Part shown: positions 7,646 through 16,800 of the stretch, in pieces
How the letters are laid out: each line of letters opens with the position of its first letter
Position numbering within the stretch: the first letter of the stretch is position 1
Assembly (NCBI RefSeq): GCF_023913755.1
Contig: NZ_JAMXBJ010000025.1
Coordinates: 2,800 to 54,576 of the forward strand
DNA: 51,777 nucleotides
Direction: 5' to 3'
Source: Pseudarthrobacter cellobiosi
Lineage (GTDB): Bacteria; Actinomycetota; Actinomycetes; Actinomycetales; Micrococcaceae
The notes under the pieces: generated by a model
Seen by the model: only the letters and a program-made list of their open reading frames with translations
What the model was told of the DNA's origin: nothing
The model's database searches: none
Translations under genes and position numbers: made by a program

Positions 7646-8762
7646 CCTTTCGGTTGGCCGTGACCAGAAGCCACAGCAGGAACGGGGCACCGAGCGCGCC
7701 CGTGATAACACCGACGGGCAGCACGGTGCCGTCCAGCAGCAAGGGGGCGAGGTTGGCCGCGACGTAGTCGGCGGTGAGGACAATCAGGGCACCCACCAGG
7801 GCCGACGCCGGGAGGCTGGCCTTGCGGGTGAAGCGCCGGGCGATCGGGCCGGCCAGGAAGGCGACGAACGAGACCGGCCCGGCAGCCGCCGTCGCCACCG
7901 CGGCGAGTGCGACGGCGGTGACCACCACGGCGAGGCGGGTAAACCCGACGCGGATGCCCAGCCCGGCCGCGGCGTCGTCGCCGAGTTCCAGGATGCGCAG
8001 CGGCCCGGCAAGGGCGATTACGGCGGGGACCAGGATCAGCAGCGCCAGCGAGAGCATGCCCGCCCGGTCCCAGTTGGCGGAGTTGAGGGAGCCGTTGAGC
8101 CAGACGAGTGCGTCGGCTGCCGTGCGGATGTCCGCGCGGGTCATCATGAAGTTGACCACCGCATGCAGGGCGGCGGCGATGCCCACACCGGCCAGAATCA
8201 GCCGGTTGCCCGCGGCGTTCCCCCGGATGCCGCCGCCTGAGCCCAGTGCCGGTCCGCGGGAGATGGCGTAGATCAGCGCTGGGATGCCCAGCGCGCCGCC
8301 AAGCGCCGCTCCGGACACGGCCGGACCGGTGGCGCCGAAGATCACGATGGCGGTGACCGCGGCCGCGCTTGCACCGTAGCTGATGCCGATCACGTCCGGG
8401 CTGGCCAGCGGGTTGCGGAGCATGGTCTGGAAGAGGCCGCCGGAGAGTCCGAACGCGGCGCCGATCATCACGCCGATGACGGCCCGGGGCAGCTTGTTCT
8501 CCATGACAATGAAGCTTGCGCCCGGGATTCTTTCGCCGCCGGTCAGGTGTCCGATGAGGATCTTGAAAAAGTCCGGGATGGTCACGGTGTAGCTGCCCAG
8601 GAGCACGTACACGGCGAACATGATCACGACGCCGAGGGCCAGGGCGGCGGTCCGGTTCAGGATGGTCCGGCGCATCAGGGGTTCGCGAACTGGCAGATAA
8701 TCCCCTCTTTTCGCGGTTTTGAGGGCGTTATCTGCCAGTTCGCGCCGGGTGGAGGTGGTCAC
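7638..8762 (-). CDS. fepG: Ferric-siderophore ABC transporter permease (FepG-like)
   Basis: A 374-residue integral membrane permease of the FecCD/BtuC family with about nine or ten helices. Family motifs include NPLASPDVIGISYGASAAA and the cytoplasmic coupling region ending in GPIARRFTRKASLPASALVG. The GTG at 8762 overlaps the stop of the fepD-like gene (GTGA) and is the natural coupled start. It yields an extra 29-residue N-terminus that is largely encoded by a palindromic DNA element (8684-8744). The alternative ATG at 8675 gives the normal-length protein, MRRTILNRTAALALG, and would leave the palindrome untranslated. The two starts cannot be separated by sequence alone. Confidence 0.9.
   Translation of the reverse strand: MTTSTRRELADNALKTAKRGDYLPVREPLMRRTILNRTAALALGVVIMFAVYVLLGSYTVTIPDFFKILIGHLTGGERIPGASFIVMENKLPRAVIGVMIGAAFGLSGGLFQTMLRNPLASPDVIGISYGASAAAVTAIVIFGATGPAVSGAALGGALGIPALIYAISRGPALGSGGGIRGNAAGNRLILAGVGIAAALHAVVNFMMTRADIRTAADALVWLNGSLNSANWDRAGMLSLALLILVPAVIALAGPLRILELGDDAAAGLGIRVGFTRLAVVVTAVALAAVATAAAGPVSFVAFLAGPIARRFTRKASLPASALVGALIVLTADYVAANLAPLLLDGTVLPVGVITGALGAPFLLWLLVTANRKDA
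8684..8744. repeat. 17-bp-arm palindromic element at the fepD/fepG junction
   Basis: Arms at 8684-8700 and 8728-8744 are perfectly complementary, with core GCGAACTGGCAGATAA and a 27-base central segment. If fepG starts at GTG 8762, the element lies in frame and encodes residues about 7-27 (RELADNALKTAKRGDYLPVR). It resembles the arm at 9783-9845, which also begins GCGAAC. Confidence 0.85.
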
Positions 8763-9880
8763 AGCCCGGCCCCCTTGCCGCGGCGGATGAGCCACACGAA
8801 GACCGGCGCACCAACAAGTGCAGTCATGATCCCGGCCGGAATCTCGCCGGGAAGCAGCACAACGCGGCCGACAATGTCCGCGCCGAGCAAAAGTGCCGGA
8901 GCGAGGACCAGGGAGAACGGCAGGATCCAGCGGTAGTCCGGGCCGGTGAGTGACCGGACCGCATGCGGAATGACCAGGCCAACAAAGCCGATGGGCCCTG
9001 CCAATGCCGTCGCGGAACCGCACAGCAGTACGATGCCCAGGGCGGTGACTCCCCGGCTCAGGCCCACACGCTGGCCCAGGCCGCGGGCGATGTCGTCACC
9101 CAACGCGAGGCTGTTGAGGATGCGGCCGGTGCCAAGAATAATTAGTGCCCCGACGGCCAGGAACGGGAGGCCCGGGAGCACCACTGCCCAGTCGCGGCCG
9201 GAGATTCCGCCCACTTGCCAGAAACGGAAGCGGTCCAGGGTGTCCTGGCTGGAGACGAGAATGACGCTCATCAGGGAATAGAGTCCGGCGCTGAGCGCGG
9301 CGCCGGCGAGGGCGAGCTTGACCGGCGTCGCACCGTCCCTGCCCATGGACGCGACCAGGTAGACCACGACGGCGGCGGCTCCGGCGCCGATGAAAGCGAA
9401 CCAGATGTAGCCGCTCAGGGAGGTGACGCCGAAAAGGTAGATGCCGGTGACCACGGCCAGCGCGGCTCCGGCATTTACGCCCATAATGCCCGGATCTGCC
9501 AGGGGGTTGCGGGCAACGCCCTGCATGGCGGCGCCGGCCAGGCCCAGGGCACCGCCGGCAAGTATGCCGAGGACGGTGCGGGGGATGCGCGCGTGGACCA
9601 CGGCGTGGTCCCCGTTGGCGGCGTCGAACTGGGTGAGCGCCTGCCACACAGTGGCCAGGGAAAGGCCCCGGGCGCCGATGGCCAGGGAAGCGGCGGCTAA
9701 TAAAGAAAGTACGACGACGGCGGCCAGCAGCCAGGCAGTCTGCCTGGTTCTGGCCTTCCCGCCGGCGCTAGCCAATCGACCGGCGCGAACGGACAGTTGG
9801 TGCCCTCGTTGCGACCCGATCGGGGTCCCAAGTGTCCGTTCGCGCTGTCCGGCGGGTGCCGCCGTCGTACTTTCCGTCAT
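8759..9880 (-). CDS. fepD: Ferric-siderophore ABC transporter permease (FepD-like)
   Basis: A 373-residue FecCD-family permease, partner of the FepG-like protein. The transmembrane core starts near residue 48 (TAWLLAAVVVLSLLAAASLA). Family motifs NPLADPGIMGVNAGAALAV and GFVGLVIPHAVR are clear. The first 45 or so residues are a hydrophilic extension, of which residues about 12-33 are encoded by a palindromic element (9783-9845). Codons 4-9 share 17 identical bases (AGTACGACGGCGGCACC) with the arm of the repeat at 49049. The gene starts 10 bases after the binding-protein stop and overlaps fepG by 4 bases. Confidence 0.92.
   Translation of the reverse strand: MTESTTAAPAGQRERTLGTPIGSQRGHQLSVRAGRLASAGGKARTRQTAWLLAAVVVLSLLAAASLAIGARGLSLATVWQALTQFDAANGDHAVVHARIPRTVLGILAGGALGLAGAAMQGVARNPLADPGIMGVNAGAALAVVTGIYLFGVTSLSGYIWFAFIGAGAAAVVVYLVASMGRDGATPVKLALAGAALSAGLYSLMSVILVSSQDTLDRFRFWQVGGISGRDWAVVLPGLPFLAVGALIILGTGRILNSLALGDDIARGLGQRVGLSRGVTALGIVLLCGSATALAGPIGFVGLVIPHAVRSLTGPDYRWILPFSLVLAPALLLGADIVGRVVLLPGEIPAGIMTALVGAPVFVWLIRRGKGAGL
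9783..9845. repeat. Palindromic element inside the fepD coding sequence
   Basis: GCGCGAACGGACA (9783-9795) is perfectly complementary to 9833-9845. The 37-base centre contains a smaller partial palindrome around CCCGATCGGG. It encodes part of the N-terminal cytosolic extension of the FepD-like permease (QRERTLGTPIGSQRGHQLSV) in frame. Confidence 0.8.
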
Positions 9881-9890
9881 GGAGCGGTGC

Positions 9891-10976
9891 TTACTTCACT
9901 GCATCCGCGGCGGTGGCGAGCTGCGGGAGGAAGGTGTCCAGCGCCCACGGCAGGCTCAGCGGCGAGGAGGCCGAGATTGCCAGGACCAGGCTCTTGTCCG
10001 CATCTGCAACGAACGCGCCGTTCTTGACGGCCGGAATCTGGCCCAGCAGGGGGTCGCTCTTGACGGCCGCGGCGGTCGCGGTATCCTCAACCGAGCTCAG
10101 GAAGATATCGGCCTCAAGTTCGTTGGCTTTCTCGGCGGCCCACGGCACGAAGAAGTCCTTGGAGCCGGCTGAAGCCTTCTCGGCGACTGGGGCCAGCTTC
10201 ATCCCGATAGCTGAGAGGAACTTCGGACGGTTGTCATTGGCGGTGTAGAAGCCCGTGGCAGTGAGGTCCGAGGGATCGGTGTAACCGTAGACGAAGCTCT
10301 TGCCGGCGATCTGCGGGTACTTGGCAGCTTCCGTCTTGACGGTGGCCTCAGTATCGGCGATGAGCTTGGTAGCCTCAGCCTCCTTGCCCAGTGCCTTGCC
10401 GATGATGGAGGTTGAATCCTGCCATGAGGTTCCGTAGGCAACCGCGGGGTGGGCCACCACCGGTGCGATCTCGGTGAGCTTCTTGTAGTCCTCTTCGGTC
10501 AGGCCGGAGTAGGCGGCCAGGATGACGTCCGGGGTCAGCTTGGCGATCTCAGTGAAGTTGATGCCGTCAGCTTCGGAGAACTGGACCGGAGCCTTGTCGG
10601 AACCGAAGCCGGCGCCGAGTTCCTTCAGCGCCGCATCCTTCCACGGGGTGGAGCCCTGCTCGTTGCCGCCCCATTCGTTCTTGGGGACGCCCACCGGAAC
10701 TACGCCGAGGGCAAGGGCAACATCGTCGTTGACCCAGGAAACGGTGACTACGCGCTTGGGCTGTTCCTTGACGGTGGTTTCACCGAAGACGTGCTTGATG
10801 GTGACCGGGAACTGCGAGCTGCTGGAGCTGCTGGCGTCTGACGTCGAGGACGCGGGGCCGGTGGAGCAGGCGGACAGCGTGAGTGCCGCGGCAGCCAGAA
10901 CGGCCGTTGCCTTGCCGGCGGACTTGAACAGCGTGCGGCGGGTGGCACTCGGGCCGGAGAAGAGGGGGGAAGTCAC
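9891..10976 (-). CDS. Ferric-siderophore ABC transporter substrate-binding lipoprotein
   Basis: A 361-residue FepB/FhuD-type binding protein. The N-terminus carries a twin-arginine-like stretch (RRTLFKSAG), a hydrophobic segment and lipobox LSAC near residue 37, so it is likely lipid-anchored outside the membrane. The mature part begins after a Ser-rich linker with VTIKHVFGETTVKEQPKRVV, the usual first strand. The GTG start at 10976 is preceded by AAGGAG at 5 bases. It is the first gene of the operon and lies 32 bases below a DtxR/IdeR-type box, so iron repression is expected. The cognate siderophore is not known. Confidence 0.92.
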   Translation of the reverse strand: MTSPLFSGPSATRRTLFKSAGKATAVLAAAALTLSACSTGPASSTSDASSSSSSQFPVTIKHVFGETTVKEQPKRVVTVSWVNDDVALALGVVPVGVPKNEWGGNEQGSTPWKDAALKELGAGFGSDKAPVQFSEADGINFTEIAKLTPDVILAAYSGLTEEDYKKLTEIAPVVAHPAVAYGTSWQDSTSIIGKALGKEAEATKLIADTEATVKTEAAKYPQIAGKSFVYGYTDPSDLTATGFYTANDNRPKFLSAIGMKLAPVAEKASAGSKDFFVPWAAEKANELEADIFLSSVEDTATAAAVKSDPLLGQIPAVKNGAFVADADKSLVLAISASSPLSLPWALDTFLPQLATAADAVK

Positions 10977-11008
10977 GGAACTCCTTAGGTGAATGATGCG
11001 AACCTAAG

Positions 11009-11027
11009 TAAGGGTAGCCTAGCCTGC
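11009..11027 (-). promoter_or_regulatory. DtxR/IdeR-type iron box upstream of the uptake operon
   Basis: Read on the minus strand, GCAGGCTAGGCTACCCTTA matches 14 of 19 positions of the classic TTAGGTTAGGCTAACCTAA iron box. It lies just upstream of the binding-protein gene. A second partial palindrome, CTTAGGT (10984-10990) with ACCTAAG (11002-11008), lies between it and the start and overlaps the ribosome-binding site, so it could also form an RNA hairpin that masks it. Confidence 0.75.
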
Positions 11028-11105
11028 TCATAATTAGAAAAGCTTTGTATTGCGTAATTGATTTATGTGACGCACCAAATAGCAGCAGGTCATTGCCGGC
11101 AGGGG

Positions 11106-11148
11106 GTGAACGGTGGTTCACTCTTTGGGGGGGTAAACGTGCGTTCAC
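11106..11148. promoter_or_regulatory. Two inverted-repeat operator candidates for the TetR regulator
   Basis: GTGAAC-4-GTTCAC at 11106-11121 and GTAAAC-4-GTTCAC at 11133-11148 are two copies of one 16-bp inverted repeat, 27 bases apart centre to centre. They lie 41 bases upstream of the MFS start. The gene directly downstream of the MFS gene encodes a TetR protein, so autoregulation of the pair through these sites is the simplest reading. Confidence 0.6.
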
Positions 11149-11188
11149 CGCGCCGAGCCCCTTCCCAGTCCACACCCGAAAGCACCTG

Positions 11189-13174
11189 ATGCCGCGTTCC
11201 AACGCCCTGAACACCACCCGGGGCCCGTCCCCGTCCGCCATCACCGCCGTCCTGGCCCTTAGCGGCACGGTGGTGGCCCTCATGCAAACACTGGTGGTGC
11301 CGCTCCTTCCGGATTTCCCCCGGATCCTGGGTATCACCGCCGACGACGCCTCCTGGCTGGTGACCGCCACCCTGCTCGCCAGCGCCGTGGCAACGCCCAT
11401 CGTGTCCCGCAGCGCGGACATGTACGGCAAGCGCAAGATGATGGTGGTTTGCCTGGCGATCATGGTGGCCGGTTCGGTCATTGCCGCGGTTGGCGGGTCC
11501 TTCCTGTGGCTGGTCATCGGCAGGACGCTCCAGGGCTTCGCTTCGGCCCTGATTCCGGTGGGCATCAGCATCATGCGCGATGAACTGCCCAAGGAGAAGA
11601 TGGGCTCCGCGGTTGCCTTGATGAGCGCCACTCTGGGAATCGGCAGCGCCATGGGCCTGCCCTTGGCGGGAGTGCTGTACGAGAGCCTGGGGTGGGCTTC
11701 GATCTTCTGGGTGTCCGCTGCCGCCGGCGCACTGCTGCTTGTTGCCGTGGCGCTGGTGGTCCCGGAATCCAAGGTCCGGACGCCGGGGCGCTTCGATTAC
11801 GCGGGGGCGTTGGTGCTCTCCGCAGCCCTGGCTGCCCTGCTGCTGGCGATCTCCAAAGGCGGCGCCTGGGGCTGGGGCTCGGAGCCGGTGCTGCTGCTGT
11901 TCCTCACGGCCGCAATACTCCTGGCTGCTTGGGTCCCGTACGAGCTGAAAGTCAGCCAGCCGATGGTTGACCTGCGGACATCGGGCCGCAGGCCGGTGCT
12001 CATGACCAACGTGGCCTCACTGCTCATCGGCTTCGCCATGTTCGCCAACATGCTCCTCACCACCCAGCAGCTCCAGCTGCCTACCGCCACGGGCTACGGT
12101 TTCGGGCTGAACGTCATCACCGCAGGGCTGTGCATGGTCCCGTCCGGGCTCGCGATGGTGATTTTCGCGCCTGTTTCCGGACGTATCATCCGCGTCTTCG
12201 GCGGCAAGTCTGCGCTGATCGCCGGAGCCATCGTGATGATTGTGGGCTACGTGAGCCGCGTCTTCTTCTACGACTCCATCGCGTGGGTCATCATCGGTTC
12301 AACCGTGGTCAGCGTCGGCACAGCCATCGCCTACGCCGCCATGCCCACACTGATCATGGGCGTGGTGCCGATCACCGAAACGGCCTCGGCCAATGGACTG
12401 AACAGCCTGGTCCGGTCCATCGGCACCTCGACGTCGAGCGCAGCGGTTGCCGCGGTCCTCACCTCGGTCAGCATGACGGTGGGGGCCGTGCAGCTCCCGT
12501 CCTTCGATGCGTTCAAGGACGCGTTCTGGCTGGCCGCGCTGGCAGCGGCAGCATCGGTAGTGGCCACGGTCTTCATTCCGAAGGCCACAGCAGCTCACCG
12601 GCTATCCGCAACTAACACCGCTGCCTCCGTCAATACGGCCGAAATCGTGGTGCAGGGGCGCGTCCTTGCACCTGACAACCGCCCCGTCACCCCCGCCGTC
12701 GTGACCGTACTCCAGACCGCCGGCGAGCCGGTGGACTGGAGCCGGGTGGATACGGAAGGCAACTATTCGGTGGCCCTCCCCGGTGCCGGGAAGTACCTCA
12801 TGGTCACCAATGCAGCAGGCTGGGCGCCGATGGCAGAGGTCTTCGACTTCGACGGCCGCACGCGGCACCAGAACTTCCTGCTTCGGGACCGGCTCGAGAT
12901 CAGCGGACTGGTCACGGCCGGAAGCGCGGCTGTGGCCGGCGCGGTGGTGACGCTCCTTGAGGCAAGCGGGGGTTACGTGGCCACCGCCGTTTCGGACGAC
13001 GACGGCGCGTATGCGTTTCCGCTGCCCCTCGCCGGCCGCTACATCGTGACCATGGTTGATCCGGCGACGCATCAGGCTATGGCGCGGAAGCTCGCGGTGG
13101 ACAACCGCTCTGTCACCGTTCATCTCGCCGCGCCGCGTGTGGAGGAAAAGTCCATGGAGCCGGTGGGCGCATGA
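11189..13174 (+). CDS. MFS drug-efflux-type transporter fused to carboxypeptidase-regulatory-like domains
   Basis: A 661-residue protein. Residues 1 to about 475 form a 14-helix-type major facilitator of the EmrB/QacA drug:H+ antiporter group: LVVPLLPDFPRILG with the typical helix 1-2 loop, RSADMYGKRKMM as the A-motif loop, and GRTLQGFASALIPVGISIM as the helix-4/5 region. From about residue 490, two beta-sandwich repeats follow (EIVVQGRVLAPDNRPVTPAVV with EGNYSVALPGAGKYLM, then LEISGLVTAGSAAVAGAVV with DGAYAFPLPLAGRYIV), matching carboxypeptidase-regulatory-like domains. The ATG at 11189 is chosen from the start of homology. The following tetR overlaps by 4 bases. Substrate unknown; the extra domains presumably sit at one membrane face. 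Confidence 0.88.
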   Translation: MPRSNALNTTRGPSPSAITAVLALSGTVVALMQTLVVPLLPDFPRILGITADDASWLVTATLLASAVATPIVSRSADMYGKRKMMVVCLAIMVAGSVIAAVGGSFLWLVIGRTLQGFASALIPVGISIMRDELPKEKMGSAVALMSATLGIGSAMGLPLAGVLYESLGWASIFWVSAAAGALLLVAVALVVPESKVRTPGRFDYAGALVLSAALAALLLAISKGGAWGWGSEPVLLLFLTAAILLAAWVPYELKVSQPMVDLRTSGRRPVLMTNVASLLIGFAMFANMLLTTQQLQLPTATGYGFGLNVITAGLCMVPSGLAMVIFAPVSGRIIRVFGGKSALIAGAIVMIVGYVSRVFFYDSIAWVIIGSTVVSVGTAIAYAAMPTLIMGVVPITETASANGLNSLVRSIGTSTSSAAVAAVLTSVSMTVGAVQLPSFDAFKDAFWLAALAAAASVVATVFIPKATAAHRLSATNTAASVNTAEIVVQGRVLAPDNRPVTPAVVTVLQTAGEPVDWSRVDTEGNYSVALPGAGKYLMVTNAAGWAPMAEVFDFDGRTRHQNFLLRDRLEISGLVTAGSAAVAGAVVTLLEASGGYVATAVSDDDGAYAFPLPLAGRYIVTMVDPATHQAMARKLAVDNRSVTVHLAAPRVEEKSMEPVGA

Positions 13175-13716
13175 GCAGCCGCAGCCACGACGCGATCTTC
13201 AGCGCCGCCGGGCGGCTTTTCGGGGAACGCGGCTACCGTGCCGTCACGGTGCGGGACATAGCCGCGGACGCTGGCGTTTCGGCGGCCCTGGTCATGAAAC
13301 TGTTCGTCTCCAAGGAAAAGCTCTATGCCGCCGTCCGGCCCGACGAATCGCAGCTCGCCGAACTGGAGGTCCCGACGTCGGAACTCGGCAGGGCCCTCGT
13401 CTTCCGTGTGTTGATGCGCCGGGAACGCGGAATGCAGGAGCCTTGGGCCATCATCCCGTTCGCCGTTCTGGACTCTCCCGACCCCGAGACAGCTCGAACG
13501 GATGTCCGCGAAAGGTACCTCGCCGCCATCGCGAGCCTGATCGGGGACACAACACCGGAGCGGCGGTTCGCCTCCACCGTGGTGGCCCTGATGACCGGAT
13601 TCGGTGAGGCCGTCCGCACCCTGGGCCTCTTCGACGGCTGGAACTTTGACGAGCTGGTGGGACACTACGGCGCAATCGTCCAGGCCCAGATCGACGCCTG
13701 CACCGCCGCCGAGTAG
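13171..13716 (+). CDS. TetR-family transcriptional regulator
   Basis: A 181-residue repressor. The N-terminal helix-turn-helix is classic: AIFSAAGRLFGERGYRAVTV, then DIAADAGVSAALVMKLFVSK. The C-terminal ligand domain is unassigned. Its ATG overlaps the MFS stop (ATGA), so the two are translationally coupled, and it probably controls them through the paired GTGAAC-4-GTTCAC sites at 11106-11148. The ligand may be the exported compound. Confidence 0.92.
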   Translation: MSSRSHDAIFSAAGRLFGERGYRAVTVRDIAADAGVSAALVMKLFVSKEKLYAAVRPDESQLAELEVPTSELGRALVFRVLMRRERGMQEPWAIIPFAVLDSPDPETARTDVRERYLAAIASLIGDTTPERRFASTVVALMTGFGEAVRTLGLFDGWNFDELVGHYGAIVQAQIDACTAAE

Positions 13717-13818
13717 ACGCTCTCTGACCGTTGGCCCGAAAACCACCAACGCTCTCTCACTTTCTTGAGGCAAGTGAGAGAGCGTTGGCGAAAAAGGCCC
13801 CAAAGGTGAGAGAGCGTC
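13716..13818. repeat. Nested palindromic repeat between tetR and jetC
   Basis: The inner stem CCAACGCTCTCTCACTT (13746-13762) pairs perfectly with 13772-13788 over 17 bp. An outer pair, GACGCTCTCTGACC (13716-13729) and GGTGAGAGAGCGTC (13805-13818), matches at 13 of 14 positions. Thus four copies of an ACGCTCTCT motif form a nested structure. It fills the whole gap between convergent tetR and jetC and may act as a two-way terminator. It also lies where a jetD gene would normally follow jetC. Confidence 0.8.
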
Positions 13819-13822
13819 CGGG

Positions 13823-16800
13823 TCAGCGAAGCACGATGTCCACGGGGTTCGCCTCGGACCGCCACTGACCTTCCGCGCCGGGCCTGGGCCGGATCACCGG
13901 GGCGGTGAGCACGCCGGAGCGGTTGGTGCGCTTGTCCCGCAGGATCTCCGTCACGGAGCCCAGGTGCCGGGACAGGTCGATCACGTTCTCCGGAGCGGCC
14001 AGCAGCAGCTGGAATCCGAACTCGTGCAGCGCCTTGATCCCGGCGCCGGCGAACTCCTCCGAGGCCAGCACAAACGCCTCATCCATCATCACGGTGCCGT
14101 ACGTGGTGAACCCCTGCTCGGCGATGCCCAGCTGGTAGCTCAGCGCCGCGGCCATGATGAACGCCGTGAAGCGCTGCCGCTCGCCGCCGGACATGGAGCC
14201 GGTGTCAGCATGCATGTAGACGTCCGTCCGCTTGCCGCCGCCCTTCTTGCCCGACGCCGGCCCGGTCACCTCCCGGTGCTCCTTGCACTGGATAAACAGG
14301 TGCCCGCGGACATCCAAGACTTCGGCACGCCAGCGCCGGTCCTCGGGGGTGGGCGAGCCGAGCCGCTTTACGAGCGTTTCGAGGGTCTTGTACCGGGCGG
14401 TGAGCTCGGCGTCGTCGCCTCCCCCGGTTTCCGGGCCGGAACCCGCGCGGGCGGGCCGCGTATGCCGTGCCTTCAGCGCGTTCTGGATAGCGTCCTTGAA
14501 CTGCTTGGCCGTGGCTGGCAGGGTCTGCTTGATGTCCAGTTCCAGGAAGCTGCCCTCGTGGAAGTTGACCTCGGACAGGATGCCGTTGAGCGGCAGGATG
14601 CGGCTGGTGATGGACCGCCGCTCCTCGTCCAGCAGGTGCAGCAGCGTGCTGAACGATTCATGCGTGCGCTGGTTGAAGAACTGCCGGAACTCGGACTCCT
14701 GGGCGGGCAGGCCGTCGCTGATGATGGCGTGGTAGCGGCCTTCGAACTCCCCCGCGGCCCCGATGGAGGTGCCGTGGTCCGCGGAGATCGCGGAGCCCCA
14801 CTCGCGCACAAAACCCTCGAAGATCCGGGTCAACCGCTCGGACGTTGCCTGCCCGCGCGTCTCGGCGGCGTGCAGCTCCCCGAGCAGCGCGGTCCGAACG
14901 CGGTTGGCCAGGTTGTCCAGCTCATGCATCTCGCCGACGTCGCCGAAATCGGTGAAGTACGGTTCAAGCGCGGTGACGGTGGCGGCCGACGGCGGCGCCT
15001 GCTCTAGGCGGGCACGCGCGGCTTCCAGCAGCGAATCGGCGGTGCTCAGCTGCCGGTCCAGTGCCTTGTATTCGCTCTGCAGGACGGCTGCGGCTTCGGT
15101 GCTGGCCTGGTGTTTCTGCCGCGCCGTTTCGATGTTGGCCCGCAGCGGTTCCAGGTCGGCCTGGGCCGCGAGGGCATCCTTGAGCCGCTGTTCAATCCTG
15201 GCGAGTTCATCGGCGGCGACGGCCGCGGACACCTGTTCCCAGGGCCGGTGGTCCTCCGCGATCCGGCGGAGGGCGTCGAGCTGCCGGCTCATGCCCTGGT
15301 GCGACTCTTCACGGCTCTGCGCCAGCTCGGCGGCCTTGGCCAGTTCCTGCTGCAGGTCCTCCACCTGGGCGGCCACGAGCTCCAGCTTGGCGGCGTTGTC
15401 GAACCCGAGTACGTAGTCCTGGCGGCTGGTGAACCGGTCGTCCTTCTCTACCGTGTGCCGGTTGCGTTTGACCACACCGCCCAAGCTCAGGCCCTTGTCC
15501 AGGGTGGCCAACTCATTCGGGTCCTCGACGCACGGGTAGGCGAAATCGAGGGCGATCCGCTCCCGGATCCATTCCCCGGCGTCCGCCACCGCGCCGCTGG
15601 CGAGGATGTCCAGCTTGGTGAGCAAGTCGCCGTCGTGCGCGTCCTCCACGGCGAGGGCGCCGCCCGCGAGCGGCTTGGACACGTCAACGGCGCGCAGGGC
15701 ACCGCGTACCTTGTTGTCGTTCAGGTAGCGGGTCACCGCGGCGAAATGTTCGCCGGGGACCAGCAACGTGGTGGCGAGATTCCGGAGGGCGCGCTCCGCC
15801 GCCGGCCGCCACTGCTCCTCCCCCTCAGCGAGGTCCATCAGCTCGCCGCCGAACGGCATCCGGTCTTCAGGAACGCCGGTGGCCGCTGCGATGGCCGCAC
15901 GGTTTTCAATGCTCGACGGCGGCAGCAGGGACTTGCGCGTCTTCAGGGACAGCAGCTCCTGCTGGGCCGCCGCCAGCTCACGCTTTTTGGTGGCGTGGCC
16001 GTCGAAGGCTTCGAAGCGGAGCTCCTGCAGGGCCTGGGAGTCATCCTTGAGCTCGGCCGACCTTGCGGCAGCCTGCTCGTGGGCCTGTTCCCAACCTACA
16101 GCGGTCCACTCCAGCTGCAGCCCGGCGTCGGACAGGGCCTTGCGGGCCGCTTCCTCCACCTGTTCGCGGAGCCGCAGACCCACCCTGGCGTTGTCCAGCG
16201 ACTGCTCGATCGCGGAGATCGCGTTGCCGCCCTGGTTGTTGTAATCGGTCTCCAGCTGGCGCAGTTCCATGGCCAGCCCGTCGCGGACCGAGCGTTCCGC
16301 GCCCAGCTCCTTGGCTTTCGCCTGGGCCAGCTCCTTGAACCGGGCCAGCGTTTTCTGGTGCACCGTGACGGCGAGCTGCTGCTTGTAGGCTTCGAACTCC
16401 TCGCCCGACAGCTCACGGAGCCGGTTCGCATCCAGCAGCGACTGCGCGTATTCCTTGTTCAGGCCGGGCACGGGGGCCAGCTGGTCCCGCTGCTGCCGCA
16501 CGTCCTCCAGCCGCTGCCGGATGGACATGAGGTTGCTGAATTCCTCCACCACGTCATCGGCCGCGGCGAGGGTGGCGGGGGCGTCCAGGACCTGGTCGCG
16601 GAAGAAGGTATTGACGCTGCCGCCCAGGCCCTTGCCGGCCTGGATCACACGCAGCAGCGGCAATGCCTGGTCCGAACTGATGCCCAGGAGGCGGCGGAAA
16701 CGCTCCGCGAAGGCCTTGTGGACATCGAAGATCTGGGCGTCCGGGAAGATCGTCTCCAGCGCAGCCTTGGTGAAGCGCTTGTCGGCGATGTCCTCGATGG

